From Phaeobacter cretensis (GTDB taxonomy: Bacteria > Pseudomonadota > Alphaproteobacteria > Rhodobacterales > Rhodobacteraceae): 64,000 nt of DNA. How positions within the stretch are numbered: the stretch's first letter is position 1; each line of letters opens with the position of its first letter. The notes under the pieces are model-generated. The model did not search any database, was not told where the DNA came from, and saw only the letters and a list, made by a program, of their open reading frames with translations. Position numbers and translations under genes: made by a program. Positions 32,374-44,100 of this stretch are shown piece by piece. The stretch is taken from contig NZ_JBKBEU010000001.1 in NCBI RefSeq assembly GCF_047372505.1, forward strand, positions 2,666,001 through 2,730,000, given 5' to 3'.

Positions 32374-35300
32374 ACGCTGCGGGCTTTGCGGTTGGCGCGC
32401 ATGGCGCGACGCTTGGACATCATATCGGACTTCGCGGTCGCATCCACCGCTGGTTCGGCGGTTGTCGCCTCGGCCGGGGTTGCACCGGTCAGCGTATCGA
32501 TATGACCTGCAAGAGCAGACAGCGACGGGAACCGGAAGATATCGGTGATTGATAGTTTTGGCACATCAAGGGCGCTGCGAATATCGCGATGAGCCTGAAC
32601 AGCCAGCAGAGAGTGCCCGCCAAGAGTGAAAAAATTGTCCTCTGCACCAATTCCGTTGACGCCAAGAAGCCCGGCCCAGATATCGGCGATCTTACTTTGG
32701 GCTCCGACGCTAAGGGGTGCGTCTGAGGTTGGTACGCTAATCTGCACAGGTTTCGGATCGGGGAGCGCCTTGCGGTCAACCTTCTTGTTGGGTGTCAGTG
32801 GGAAGGCCTCGATGTGTTCGATACGGCTCGGGACCATGACGGTGGCCAGTTTCTGCGACAACTCTGCCTTAAGTGCTGCCTGATCTGGTGATATCGGCCC
32901 TGTCACATAGGCGATCAGCCGGGTGTCGCCTGCGGTCTCCCGCGCGATGACAACGGCACCAGAGATACCATCCATAGCGGCCAATGCCGTCTCGATCTCA
33001 CCCAGTTCGATCCGTTGGCCGCGGATCTTGATCTGATGATCACTGCGCCCCAGAAAATCCAACTGGCCATCCTCACGCCAGCGGACCAGATCGCCGGTAC
33101 GATAGAGATGGGTAGAGGTCACATTTGCGCCGACATCGGCAAAGGGATCGGGAATGAACCGCTCCGCTGTCAACTCAGGCTGTTGCCAATAGCCAGCGGT
33201 GACACCTGCGCCCCCTATTAGCAATTCTCCGGGTACGCCAACTGGTTGCGGATTTAGGGCCTCATCGACCACATAGACGGTTGTATTGGCAATCGGAGCA
33301 CCAATCTGCGCCGTGCCTGCCGGAAGGCTTACAAGTGTTTGCATCGTGGACCAGATGGTCGTTTCTGTCGGGCCGTACATATTGTGGATTTGAGCGGCGG
33401 TCGCCTCGCGCAGGCTGGCCACGAGATCGCCCGGCAATGCTTCTCCGCCGACCAACAGATGTGACAGCCGCCCCAGCACAGGTCGCGCGTCGGTGTCGGC
33501 GGTGATCATCCGAGCCATCGACGGGGTGCACTGCATATGGGTCACCCCATGGCGCATGATTTGTGCCGCAAGCGAGACATCATCTGCCGCAATTTCCTGT
33601 GGGACATTGGACAGGCGCAGCACATCCGCCAGCGGTTTCAGGCCCTCCAGCACCACATCTGGTGCGATGCCGTAGTCGATCAAACAGGCAATTTCGTCGA
33701 CACCAATCCGTTTGAGCTGCTCAACTCGATGCAAGGCATCGGGGATGGTCCCGAATAGGCCTGAATCCTCGAAATACCTCTCAAAGGCGAAGTCCAGAAT
33801 GGCTTCCAGCTCCTCCTCGGACAACATGCCGAGGTCCATTTCAAATGGGTTTTTCACGCCTACAGGTTTTTTGAATGCGGGAAAGGCCCATGCGTATTGC
33901 TTGATCAAACCGGCGGCCGCGCGCAGATAATCTTTCATAGGCTCACGAGCGATGGCGCGGGCCTCTTCGCGTGTGTCAGCCAGATAGCTGTGCAACATTA
34001 GCGTTACTTTGTGATCTCGCGGATCATGGCCCGCAGCCCGCAAGGCGTCGTGGTAGACCACAATTTTGCCCGCAACCTCATCCACGCTTTGCCCCAGAAG
34101 ATGCGTCAGCACATTGGCCCCGATACTGCCGGCTTCGCGCCAGGTTTCAGGGTTCCCGGCGGTCGTGACCCAGACGGGCAGTTCAGCCGACACTGGGCGG
34201 GGTTGGGTGATCACCGCGTGCTCACCACCGTCCTGCCGGGGAAAGGCGACTTCCTCGCCGCGCCACAGCTTGCGAACTGTTTCAATCGCCTCAAACAGCG
34301 CAGGTTTGTTGGCAGGAGGGGTATTTTCCGGCCGCAGGATAAAATCATCGGGCTGCCAGCCTGAGGCAAATCCGATGCCTGCGCGCCCAGCTGTCAGGTT
34401 ATCGATTACCGACCATTCTTCGGCGATTCTGGCAGGATGGTGTAGCGGCGCAACGCAGGAACCAGCGCGAACTCCGATATTCTGTGTGACGGCTGCAACC
34501 GCCGCACCGGTAACGGCCGGGTTTGGATAGGGACCACCAAAGGCATGGAAATGTCGCTCTGGTGTCCAGACGGCATTAAACCCATGCTTATCCGCGAATT
34601 TTGCACCCTCCAGCAGCAGTTCGTATTTGCGCGGGCCCGGACCATCATCATTGCCCCAGTAGAACAGGTTGAAATCCATGCCACGATCGCTGGTCGCGAT
34701 CGGGCCGTTTGACAACTGCAATCGTGCGTCATCGCTGGAGAGGACAAGTTTGAAACCCCGCGACAGGGTCCAGAACAGTTCCAGCACCGAAATGTCAAAG
34801 GACAGGCTGGTAACCGCGAGCCAGCAATCGCCTGGTTGATGCGGGATGCGCTGGTCCATCGCGGCAAAGAAGTTTGCAACATTGCCATGACGCACCATCA
34901 CACCCTTGGGGGTGCCAGTGGAACCGGAGGTATAGATCACATAGGCCAGATCTTCGGGTTTTGGTTTTTCAGTGGCAGGCTGGTTTTCTGGGACGGGCGC
35001 ATCCTGCAGGGCATCTAGGCACAGGACATCGGCAGAGTCTGTATCTGGCAGCTGGCCTTGCATGGATGTGTCGGTCAGGATCACACTTGCTTGGCTGTCG
35101 GCGATGAAATGCGCAATGCGATCTGCGGGATAGGCCGGGTCAAGTGGCACATAGGCGGCACCGGCGGCCATAGTGGCAAGGACTGCAATTACCAGGTCTG
35201 ATCCGCGCCCAAGGTAGATCCCAACATGTGCCCCGACCGTGACGCCGCGTTGGCGCAGCACGCCGGCCAGGTCATCGACCTGTGCGGCCAGTTCTTGATA

Positions 35301-37034
35301 GGTCAGGTGTTCGTTTTCATAAACCAGTGCGGTGGCATCCGGGGTGCGCGCAACCTGCGCCGCAAATTCGGCTGGAATGGTGGATTGATCCGTTGCATCC
35401 TGCGCTGTGCTGTTCCACTCCACCAACACCTGCCGCCGTTCTGCTTCTGGCAGGGCAGGCAGATCTTTGAGCGTGCCACCGCCACCGGACGCCGTACTAA
35501 GCGCCGTGATCAGCATTTCAATCCGGCCCACCAGCAATTGAGCAGCTCGCACATCGAGGCGCGCGCTATCAACCTCTAGCGTCAGTGTACCCCCGTTCAG
35601 GCACAGGGTCGCCGCGCAGCCATTGATATGTCGTGCGCGCCCAATTGCGCAGCCGATGTCGGGGCAAAGACCGCTGCCTGCTGTCTGACGCAATTCTGGT
35701 GCACGGCCGACAAGGTCGGCCGCAAAGCCGCCGTCTTGACGTGCATTGGCGAGCACCTCTCCCACATGGTTTTGCAATTCTGACAGCGAGGCGTATTGGT
35801 CGATCTGAACCGGGATCCAGTCGCAGATCATGTCAGGTACCGCATTCCGTTGCAGCTCGTCCGTACTGAGTGCGACCCCGGCAGCCTCCGTTCCGGAACT
35901 TCGCAGGGCAAGCGCGAGGGTGATCGCTAAGGTTTCGACCTCGGTCAGCGTTGTGCCTGCGGGCACGGCGATGGTATGGCGAGTGGTTTTCGCGGGTGCG
36001 TCTGATCTGGGTTTGGCGAGCGGCAGGTTCGCCAAAGGTAAGGCAGCTAGAGCCGCGCGCCATTTGGGTTCTGATTTCTGCGTCGCAACCAAGCGCTTGG
36101 TCAGATCACTGCGCGCGTCTGCATCAAGGATGGGGAGAATATCTCCAGCTTTAAACTGGTCTGCCGGTCGGATGGGGCGGCCGTCGCTCAGGTGCAGCCC
36201 GCCGAGCCGTAGCGCAGCCCGACCGCAGGCAATCGTAACAGTGCTGTCATCGACAGCTAAAACACTGCCTGCCGGTGCTTCCGACCCTGGCGCGAGTTCT
36301 GCAGTGCCAATCAACAGGATCTTTGGATCGCCATCAGAACCGGTATCGCTGCCAACCTGTAGTTTGGCCGCGCAGAGTGGGTTCCAGTAACCGTTGAAAT
36401 CGAGCGCACGAACCAGACGGTGCAAAACATCTGCCGGCTGAGATAGATCCAACACTGCTCCAGCGTCGGGACGGGTGGCACGGGTATAAAGCTTGCGAGT
36501 GCTGAAATCCTGAACAACACGTTCCAGATCACCGGTTTCCAGCTGATCCAGTACATCGCCAAAACTATCCATTGCGGCGGCATAACATTTGGCGTTGAGG
36601 CTATAGGCGGTCTCATCATCGGCAATGTCGAACAGGCGCTGGGCAAGAATGTCGCCCTCGTCTACGCCGCCCTCGATCATATGCCAGGTGATGCCATAGT
36701 CCTGTGCGCCTTCGATCAGGGCCCAGTTAGGAGTGTTGAGGCCAGCATAGCGTGGCAGCGGGCCGTCGTGAAAATTGATGCCTCCCTTCTGCGCGCGGGC
36801 AAGGACCGAGACGGGAATTATGTCGAGGTTGGCGATCGACAGCAGCCAGTCAACCGACCCGTCAAAGGCGCGGGCATCCTCCAGTACTGTCAAGCCTTTA
36901 TCTGTGGCCCATTGACGTATTTCGGCATCCCTAGTGATAACAGCAGCGATACTGTGGCCACGGGTCAGCAGGCTGTCAGCACAGGCGACCAGCAGTGATT
37001 CACTACCAAGCACAATACAGGAGAAAGGGGTCAT
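32370..37034 (-). CDS. Loading-type NRPS: formyltransferase, half C domain, A domain split by luciferase-like monooxygenase, PCP
   Basis: A 1554-residue protein starting at the ATG at 37034 (GGAGGAG six bases upstream, ATGA overlap with the GT2 stop). Residues 1-310 form a methionyl-tRNA-formyltransferase-like domain with N87/H89 in INFHDGPLPRYAG and D125. Residues 350-545 resemble only the C-terminal lobe of a condensation domain, with no HHxxxDG. The adenylation domain begins near 550: YTSGSTGTPKG, then FDISVLE (A4). It is interrupted at about 785-1140 by an FMN luciferase-like monooxygenase of the MupA/Atu3671 type (TPERHFHAFGG, GFASGWQPDDF). The A domain resumes with MYGPTETT, YRTGDL and NKKVDRKAL. 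PCP serine is S1475. The pocket residues read D-I-L-Q-L-G-M-I-W-K, one change from the standard glycine code. No thioesterase; the tail is basic. Likely product: N-formylated, possibly oxygenated glycyl-PCP. Confidence 0.9.
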   Translation of the reverse strand: MTPFSCIVLGSESLLVACADSLLTRGHSIAAVITRDAEIRQWATDKGLTVLEDARAFDGSVDWLLSIANLDIIPVSVLARAQKGGINFHDGPLPRYAGLNTPNWALIEGAQDYGITWHMIEGGVDEGDILAQRLFDIADDETAYSLNAKCYAAAMDSFGDVLDQLETGDLERVVQDFSTRKLYTRATRPDAGAVLDLSQPADVLHRLVRALDFNGYWNPLCAAKLQVGSDTGSDGDPKILLIGTAELAPGSEAPAGSVLAVDDSTVTIACGRAALRLGGLHLSDGRPIRPADQFKAGDILPILDADARSDLTKRLVATQKSEPKWRAALAALPLANLPLAKPRSDAPAKTTRHTIAVPAGTTLTEVETLAITLALALRSSGTEAAGVALSTDELQRNAVPDMICDWIPVQIDQYASLSELQNHVGEVLANARQDGGFAADLVGRAPELRQTAGSGLCPDIGCAIGRARHINGCAATLCLNGGTLTLEVDSARLDVRAAQLLVGRIEMLITALSTASGGGGTLKDLPALPEAERRQVLVEWNSTAQDATDQSTIPAEFAAQVARTPDATALVYENEHLTYQELAAQVDDLAGVLRQRGVTVGAHVGIYLGRGSDLVIAVLATMAAGAAYVPLDPAYPADRIAHFIADSQASVILTDTSMQGQLPDTDSADVLCLDALQDAPVPENQPATEKPKPEDLAYVIYTSGSTGTPKGVMVRHGNVANFFAAMDQRIPHQPGDCWLAVTSLSFDISVLELFWTLSRGFKLVLSSDDARLQLSNGPIATSDRGMDFNLFYWGNDDGPGPRKYELLLEGAKFADKHGFNAVWTPERHFHAFGGPYPNPAVTGAAVAAVTQNIGVRAGSCVAPLHHPARIAEEWSVIDNLTAGRAGIGFASGWQPDDFILRPENTPPANKPALFEAIETVRKLWRGEEVAFPRQDGGEHAVITQPRPVSAELPVWVTTAGNPETWREAGSIGANVLTHLLGQSVDEVAGKIVVYHDALRAAGHDPRDHKVTLMLHSYLADTREEARAIAREPMKDYLRAAAGLIKQYAWAFPAFKKPVGVKNPFEMDLGMLSEEELEAILDFAFERYFEDSGLFGTIPDALHRVEQLKRIGVDEIACLIDYGIAPDVVLEGLKPLADVLRLSNVPQEIAADDVSLAAQIMRHGVTHMQCTPSMARMITADTDARPVLGRLSHLLVGGEALPGDLVASLREATAAQIHNMYGPTETTIWSTMQTLVSLPAGTAQIGAPIANTTVYVVDEALNPQPVGVPGELLIGGAGVTAGYWQQPELTAERFIPDPFADVGANVTSTHLYRTGDLVRWREDGQLDFLGRSDHQIKIRGQRIELGEIETALAAMDGISGAVVIARETAGDTRLIAYVTGPISPDQAALKAELSQKLATVMVPSRIEHIEAFPLTPNKKVDRKALPDPKPVQISVPTSDAPLSVGAQSKIADIWAGLLGVNGIGAEDNFFTLGGHSLLAVQAHRDIRSALDVPKLSITDIFRFPSLSALAGHIDTLTGATPAEATTAEPAVDATAKSDMMSKRRAMRANRKARSV

Positions 37035-38110
37035 TTCTGCTCCTCCGGTTGGGACGGGGTTTGACATGTTTTTATTGGGCGGTCTTTCGGGTGGCGAAAG
37101 ATCGCGCTAACGTGATGACAAATCAGATCTCGCAGAAAATGCGGCGGGTCGGACGCCGGTTTGTCTGAGACCAGCCGCCGCAGGCTATAGAGAAGGCTGC
37201 CAGTGACCAAAGCTAGGGTAGCAGCGACGGTATATGCGCGCCCATGGGTACTTAGAAAGTAATGCAGGCGGCTGTCGAACCAATACTGCGGCGTCCGCTG
37301 CCATTCCTTCATCCCGGTCGAGGCTGAACCCACGTGGGCAACCTCGCTTTCGGGGAGGTAGTGCGTGCTCCATCCGGCGCGGGCAGCACGGTGGCACAGT
37401 TCGGTTTCCTCAAAGTAGAGAAAGAACGTCTCGTCAAAGCCGCCAACGGCATCAATCACCTCACGGCGGATCATCAGGCTGGCGCCCGCAGTCCAATCCA
37501 GTTGCGTTGGTTTGGTCGGGATCTCCATTGGCACCACTGCATCTTTCAATAGGCGGGTCACGATGCCCGTTCGGACAGAGGATTCAAATTCCCCCGCGAT
37601 GGTCGGAAACCGAAAGGCGGTGCAATGTGGTATGCTGTCAGTCCCGCGAATATAGGAGCCAACCAGACCGGCGGTCGGCGTGGTCTGCAGAAAGTTGCGC
37701 AAGGTGCAAATGGCTCCAGGCTGCACGAATGCATCAGAATTAAGAAGATAATAGAATTCTGGCGCGCTACCGTCGGACAGACCAAGGCGAAAACCGATGT
37801 TCATGCCGGCGCCAAAGCCGCCGTTGTGCTCACTCGCGATCAGGCGCAAACGCCCGCTGTCCACCCAGCCCCGCGCGTGCACCGCCTTTTGGAGTTGCTC
37901 GAAAGAGCCATCAGCAGAGCCATTGTCAATGATCACGATTTCGCCTTGCAACTCTTCCATCTGCTCCAGCGCGGCTGTCGCGCAGTCGAGCGTCATCTCA
38001 GGCGTTTTGTAGTTCAGGATGATTGTCAGAATGCGTGCAGGCTCCTGGCCGGGCGCGGGGCGTGCGGCAGGGTCGGAGAATTCTGCACTGGCGGTGGTTG
38101 TTTCGATCAT
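37031..38110 (-). CDS. Glycosyltransferase family 2 (rhamnosyltransferase-like) inside the PKS/NRPS operon
   Basis: A 359-residue GT-A protein of the WbbL/rhamnosyltransferase type: LTIILNYKTPEMTLDCATAAL, VIIDNGSADGS, ASEHNGGFGAGMNIGF, the donor-site YYLLNSDAFVQPG, and the acceptor/base region DWTAGASLMIRREV-GGFDETFFLYFEETELC. All catalytic segments are intact. It is wedged between the PKS and NRPS genes with ATGA overlaps on both sides. Placement of a glycosyltransferase between two assembly-line genes argues that the assembled acyl group or its carrier is glycosylated or is attached to a glycan. That link is inference. Confidence 0.9.
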   Translation of the reverse strand: MIETTTASAEFSDPAARPAPGQEPARILTIILNYKTPEMTLDCATAALEQMEELQGEIVIIDNGSADGSFEQLQKAVHARGWVDSGRLRLIASEHNGGFGAGMNIGFRLGLSDGSAPEFYYLLNSDAFVQPGAICTLRNFLQTTPTAGLVGSYIRGTDSIPHCTAFRFPTIAGEFESSVRTGIVTRLLKDAVVPMEIPTKPTQLDWTAGASLMIRREVIDAVGGFDETFFLYFEETELCHRAARAGWSTHYLPESEVAHVGSASTGMKEWQRTPQYWFDSRLHYFLSTHGRAYTVAATLALVTGSLLYSLRRLVSDKPASDPPHFLRDLICHHVSAIFRHPKDRPIKTCQTPSQPEEQK

Positions 38111-41100
38111 TCTGCAGCCTTTGGTGCGCTTTGGATCAATGCTGCGGCATCGGCGGCGTCTAGCCGCGCCTTAACCTCACCCGCAAGCACGCTGACATTG
38201 GGTACAAGAACCATGCTGTCGTGATCACCAGGGACCTCAACCACCTCGATCGACGGCGCCCAGCGAGTCCAGTCATTATCGTCAAACACATATTCACGCT
38301 CGCGGCTGATCCAATTGCCAGCCGAGACTTGCCAGTGACGATCAAGCGGTGGACGGAACAAAGTAAGCGGCCCTGTCCAGGGGCGCAGGGCATAGGCTGG
38401 CAGCGCCGCGCGGAAGGCAAGTTCGATCTTGCGATTGTTGAAGACGGGCGCGGCGTCATCATCATTCGCGACGTAGCGCCGTTTTTCGATTTCCCAAGTA
38501 ATACGATTGCTGATCCATTCGCCCAGATAGCCGATCCCCTTGCTGCGCAACTCAGCCCATTTGATCAGCGCTTTGTCGCGACGGGTCAGTTTGGGTCGTA
38601 TTGGCAGCGGGGTATCCAGCAGGATCAGTGAAGCGGTCTCCTCTCCGAGCTTCTGCAATTGCTGGGCCATTTCATAGGCGGTCAGCCCTCCGCCGGAAAA
38701 ACCACCCAGAAGATAGGGGCCCTCTGGCTGTATGCTGCGGATTTCTGCCAGATAATCCTGGGCGGCTTCCTCCAGTCGATCATGTGGGGCGTCGTCACCG
38801 ATCAGACCACGGGCCTGCAACCCATAGACAGGACGGTCTTTGCCAACCATCAGGGCCAGATGGCGCAGGTTCAGCACATTGCCGAACATACCAGCCACAA
38901 GGAAGAAGGGCCGACGCCCGGTGCCATCGCCGGGATGGAGCTGAATGAGATGCGTATAGCTGTCTGTCTCTGTCGTGCCGTCACTTGTGCTGTCTGCCGT
39001 CGCCTCGGTGGTGTGACCGCCACCGGTTCGCGCGATCACCAGTTCTGCCAGCTTTGCGACAGAGGGGGCTTCGAACAGAGTGGATATCGCCAGATCAACC
39101 CCAAAGCTGCGCTTGATCTGCGCAAAGAGACGTACTGCAATCAGGGAATGACCGCCAAGGTCAAAGAAGCTGTCCTCGACGCCAACCTGGGACACACCGA
39201 GAAGCCGGGCAAACTGTGCAGCGATATCTTCCTCCACTGCGTTGCGTGGAGCCAGGTAGTCGGTGTCGAGCTGGGGCCGCTCAAAGTTCTGGCTATCCTC
39301 GTCGATCTGCTTTGGTGGCTGATCCGCCTGGGCGATCAGATCGGGCAACGAAAGGGAGGAGACGACCACCTGAGTGAGGCCGGTGGCGAGTGCGCGACGC
39401 AATGCCTCTGGGCCTTCCTCTGAACGGATACCTTGCGCGATATTGCGGCGAAGCCGACGCTCTTCAGCAGAAAGTGGTTGCGCACTGCCGGGGGCTGCCA
39501 ATCCCAGATCTCCGGCGTTGGCGTCTGCATCCTCGGCGGGCGCAAGCTTGGTGGACCCCGGCAACTGCTGCATCTGAAAGCCGTGGACCTCTACCAGAAC
39601 CGTTCCGTCTGCAGCGGCAAGCGTGATGTCAAAGCGGGCGCTGGTGGCGTCGCTGTCCACCAGTCGCATATGGCTCAGTAATTCTTCCGATAGCGGGGCA
39701 AAGATCTGAATGCTGTCGTAGGAAACAGGTACCCAAAGCGCGGTGCCACGATAACCGGGCACCAGATCGATGGCCCAACCTGTGGCAAGATCCATCAGCC
39801 CGGGCGGCAAGATCGTGCCGTCATTGGCGGCAACTTCTGGCAGTTTTAAGCGAGCGATTCCGGTCTGGGTATCGAGCTGCATCTCTTGCAGAACATGCCA
39901 GCGAGGGCCGAATTTCAGATGGGCCTCCTGTGGAGATTTTAATCGCTCAGCGGCGGCTGAGGTTGTAACCATGGTGCCGCATTGCAGGAGTTCGGCCAGC
40001 GGGAGCGCTGGCGGCTGTGTCGCCTCGATATCGGTTTCCAACAGCGCCTGCACATGCAGCGCATAGCCCTCTGATGTTTGGCTGTAGACTGCAAATTCGT
40101 AGCCTTGCTCAACCGGAGCCAATCGAACGATCATATCGCTGGGCGTAGTCTCTCCAACGACCAGCGGCCGTAAAAAATACATATCTCGCATGGCATATGG
40201 TGCGTTATGGCCCAATGCAGCAAGGGCTTCGGCGGCGTATTCAATATAGGCCGTGCCAGGGATCAATGCTGTCCCATCTGCGATGCGGTGCTCGTTTAGT
40301 ATCCACTGATCACCGGTCAACCTTCGATGAAACAGCAAGCCGCCGTCATGCGCAAACTGACGGCTGTCAAACAACGGCTGATCACAGAGCACGGGATCAT
40401 GGCTCGCCTTTGGTTGATGGGAGCCAATCGCATCCGCCGCCATGCCGACATCTGCCCAGACCCCCCAATCAACGGCAACGACATGGGTATTGTGGTCGTC
40501 AGGCTGGATGCCGTTACGGTGTTTTGCAAAGGCGTTGAGATATTCATTGGCCGCCACATAATCGACCTGACCGATGGGGCGTGTCACCGTCGAAGACGAG
40601 GAAAACAGCACCATCAAATCCAGCTTGTCAGGACCAAATATGCTGTCCAGAACCCGCAGTCCGCTGACCTTGGGGGCCAATATCTGAGCTATATCGTCTT
40701 CGGTTTTGGCAAGGACCGGTGCGTCGCTGATTCGACCTGCGCCATGTAGGACACCAGTGATCGGGCCAAAGGCGGCTTCGGCCTCTGCAACAGCAGCGCG
40801 CATTTGTTCGCTGTTGCAGACATCCGCCGCCAGCGGCAACACGTTGCCCGTGCCGATAGCTTCCAGCGCCATAATGGCGCGGATGCGCTGGGCGGTTGTG
40901 TTGGCCGCACTGTGGCGGTTTAGGTAGCTGTCCCAATCGTTGCTAGGAGGCAAACCGCCGCGCGAAACTAGAACGACATTTGCCCCATAGGTTCGCATCA
41001 GATCCGCAGCGATCGTGCGCCCGATACCACCGTAACCACCAGTGATCAGATATGTACCGCCGTCGCGAAAAACGGGGCGTTGCGGCGCTACTTGATCATT

Positions 41101-44100
41101 GTCCGGCAACTCCACTGGCCGCCATCGAAGGGCATAGCGTTTGTCACCGCGCCAGAGAGCGGTGTCATTTGCCGGTTCGGCTAGCAGCTCTTCCAGCAGA
41201 CGGTCGGTAATTGGCGTAGGGGCGACGCCCGACAGCCAGCGCCGTATTCCGCTGGGCCGGGTTGGCAATTCTACATCCACTGTGGCGCAGGTGAGGCCGG
41301 GGATTTCCCTTGGCAGCACGCCCACGGGTCCCGCAATCATGGCTTTTTCCGGATAGGGCAAGGCTTCGTCTCGCAGTTGCGCGGCCCCGGTGGTGAAGAC
41401 ACTCATATGTAGCGGGTGCGGCAGATCGATCTGGGCCAAGGCCTGACCAAGAGCAGTCAGCGCGTAAAACCCCATCTCCAGATTGCGGTCAAAGAACGAT
41501 GCGCCAGGGCGGAATGTCTCGCCCTCGGTGACCAACCAGAAATGACCGATGCGCTTAGGTAGCAGATCAGCCAGCGCAAGATCAGCGAGCAGCGCGTCAT
41601 AGCCGGAGCGTCCTTGCTCAGGGGCCAGCATATACTTAGTTTCGCTTAGCTGAGCATAGGTATCGCCCGGAACAACGCGCACCACCCGATGGTTTGCTTG
41701 CTCCAGCCTGGCGGCCATATCGGCGCATAGGCCAGTGTCATCTTCAAACAACAGCCATGTTTCGGGCTGTTGGTCCAGTTCCGTGACGACGTCAAGATCG
41801 CAGCTGGCCAACGCGGGTCGCCAACTGGGGCGGGATCCCCACTGTGACAGCGCATCATGTCGCGCAGGCGTATGTGTTGCGGTCTCGGGTGCAGCTTCGG
41901 CGGCAGGTTCAATAAAATAGCGACTGCGCTGGAACGCATAGGTTGGTAAGGGCAGGCGTTGTCGGTTTGTATCGCCCCAGATTTGATCCCAGTCCGCATC
42001 CAACCCACTGGCCCAGAGACGTCCGATGACGCTAAAGAAATAGGCGTCATCAGCTATATCTTGATCGGGGTGGCGCAATGAGCTGAATGCTTGTCCTGAT
42101 TTAATCTTCGGGGCCATCTGTGCCAGAGACGACAAGGCCTTGCCGGGGCCGACTTCCAAATAAATGCGATTTGGCACCTCGGCGAGCGTATCGAGACACG
42201 CCGCAAACATCACCGTGTTGCGCAACTGTCCGACCCAATATTCGGGGTCTGTGGCCTCGGCATCCGTGAGGGTCTTTCCACTACGGTTAGACATGATCGG
42301 CCGGCCGGGCGCCGACAGGGATAAGCCACGCAGGAATTGGCGGTATTCATCCAGAATGCCCTCAAGCATTCTGCTGTGGGCGGCGATATCGATCTGGATA
42401 CGCTGGTGATCAATATCATCCGCAGTCAAGAGCGCGGAGAGCGCATCAAGGGCGTCCTGTGAACCTGATACCGCGGTCAGTCGCGGGGCGTTGACGCTGG
42501 CGATGTCCAGATCTGGGGTCAGCCGGGCTTCGACTTCATCCAGCGGGAGGGAGATCGACAACATTCCGCCAGCAGGTACCTTGTCGAACAACCGGCCACG
42601 CAACAGCACAAGGTCAATGCAGTCCTCAAACGACAACACCCCGGCCAGACAGGCGGCGGTATTTTCCCCCATGGAGTGCCCGACCAGGGCGGAGGGGCGA
42701 ACTCCCCAACTGATCCAGAGCTGTGCCAGTGCAAATTCTACGATCATGATCAACGGCAATTGCGCCGAAGGTTGTTGCAACCGGGCATCTGCTGAGGCCT
42801 CGTCACCCGGCTCCGGCAGCCAAAGCGCGCGGATGTCATAATCCAATTGCGTCTGAAGGTGATCCAGCCCCCGATCCATCCAATCGGCAAAGACTGGTTC
42901 GGTTTCATACAGATCCCGTGCCATACCTGCATATTGTGCACCGCCACCGGGGAACATGAAGACGACCTCGGGTGGACGGTCGGCGCTGTCATGGTCGAAC
43001 ACACGCCGGGGATCAGCAGTCTCCAGCAGTATGGCGGCTTCCTCGGCGGTTTCGGCGACCAAGGTACGCCGCTTGGCAAAGCCGCGTCGCCCCTCTTTCA
43101 GTGTATAGGCAACATCGGCCAGCGGTAGGTCAGGATTGCTGCGCAGATGAGCCGCAAGAGCCGCCGCATTGGCATTCAATGCCGCCTTAGAATGGCCAGA
43201 CAGACACAGAACTTGAAAGGGGAAATCGCTTTCATCTGGGGCAGGGCGTGGGGCGGCTTGTTCCAGAATGGCATGGGCATTGGTGCCACCAACCCCTAGC
43301 GCGTTGACCGCAGCGCGGCGCGGCCCTTTGGCTGAGGACCAGTCGCGTAGCTGGTCATTGACCACAAACGGTGTTGTGTCAAAAGCAATGGCCGGGTTCG
43401 GAGCCTCATATCCGAGGCTGGGTGGAATTTGGCCATGATGCAGTGAGAGCGTAGTTTTGATCAGTCCCGCGACTCCTGCAGCCGTGTCCAGATGTCCGAT
43501 GTTGGTTTTGACTGATCCGATGCGACAGTAGCCCACGGCTTGCGTGGTTTCGCGATAGGCTTCTGTCAGTGCTGTGACCTCAATTGGATCCCCCAGATAG
43601 GTGCCTGTGCCGTGGCATTCGACATAGTCGATGGTATCCGGCGGCGTTTTGGCTGCGCGCAGGGCTTTTCGCACAGCGTTGGCCTGGCCTTCAACAGACG
43701 GAGCCAGATAGCCGGCCTTGTCCGCGCCATCGTTATTGATCGCGGAGCCTTTGATCACGGCCCAAATGTGATCACCATCGGCCACTGCGTCCTCTAGTCG
43801 CCGCAAGGCAACCGCTCCAGCGCCAGAACCGAACACTGTGCCTTGGGCACGGTGGTCAAAGGCATGGCAGTGCCCATCCGGCGACAAAATCTCGTTTTCC
43901 CTGAATACATAACCACGACCCTGAGGTAGCTCGATCGTGACACCGCCTGCGATGGCCATCTCGCACTCACCCTCACGCAGGGCTTTGCTGGCGTAATGCA
44001 CAGCCACCAGAGAGGTCGAGCAGGCTGTTTGGATATTGACTGAAGGACCTTTCAGATCAAATACATGGCTGACACGCGTCGACAGGAAATCCTTGTCATT

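Noticed and set aside
38659..39423. 254-codon plus-strand frame inside the PKS
   Set aside because: Antisense shadow of the ACP/TE region; the minus-strand protein has intact catalytic motifs throughout and the plus frame shows no family features.
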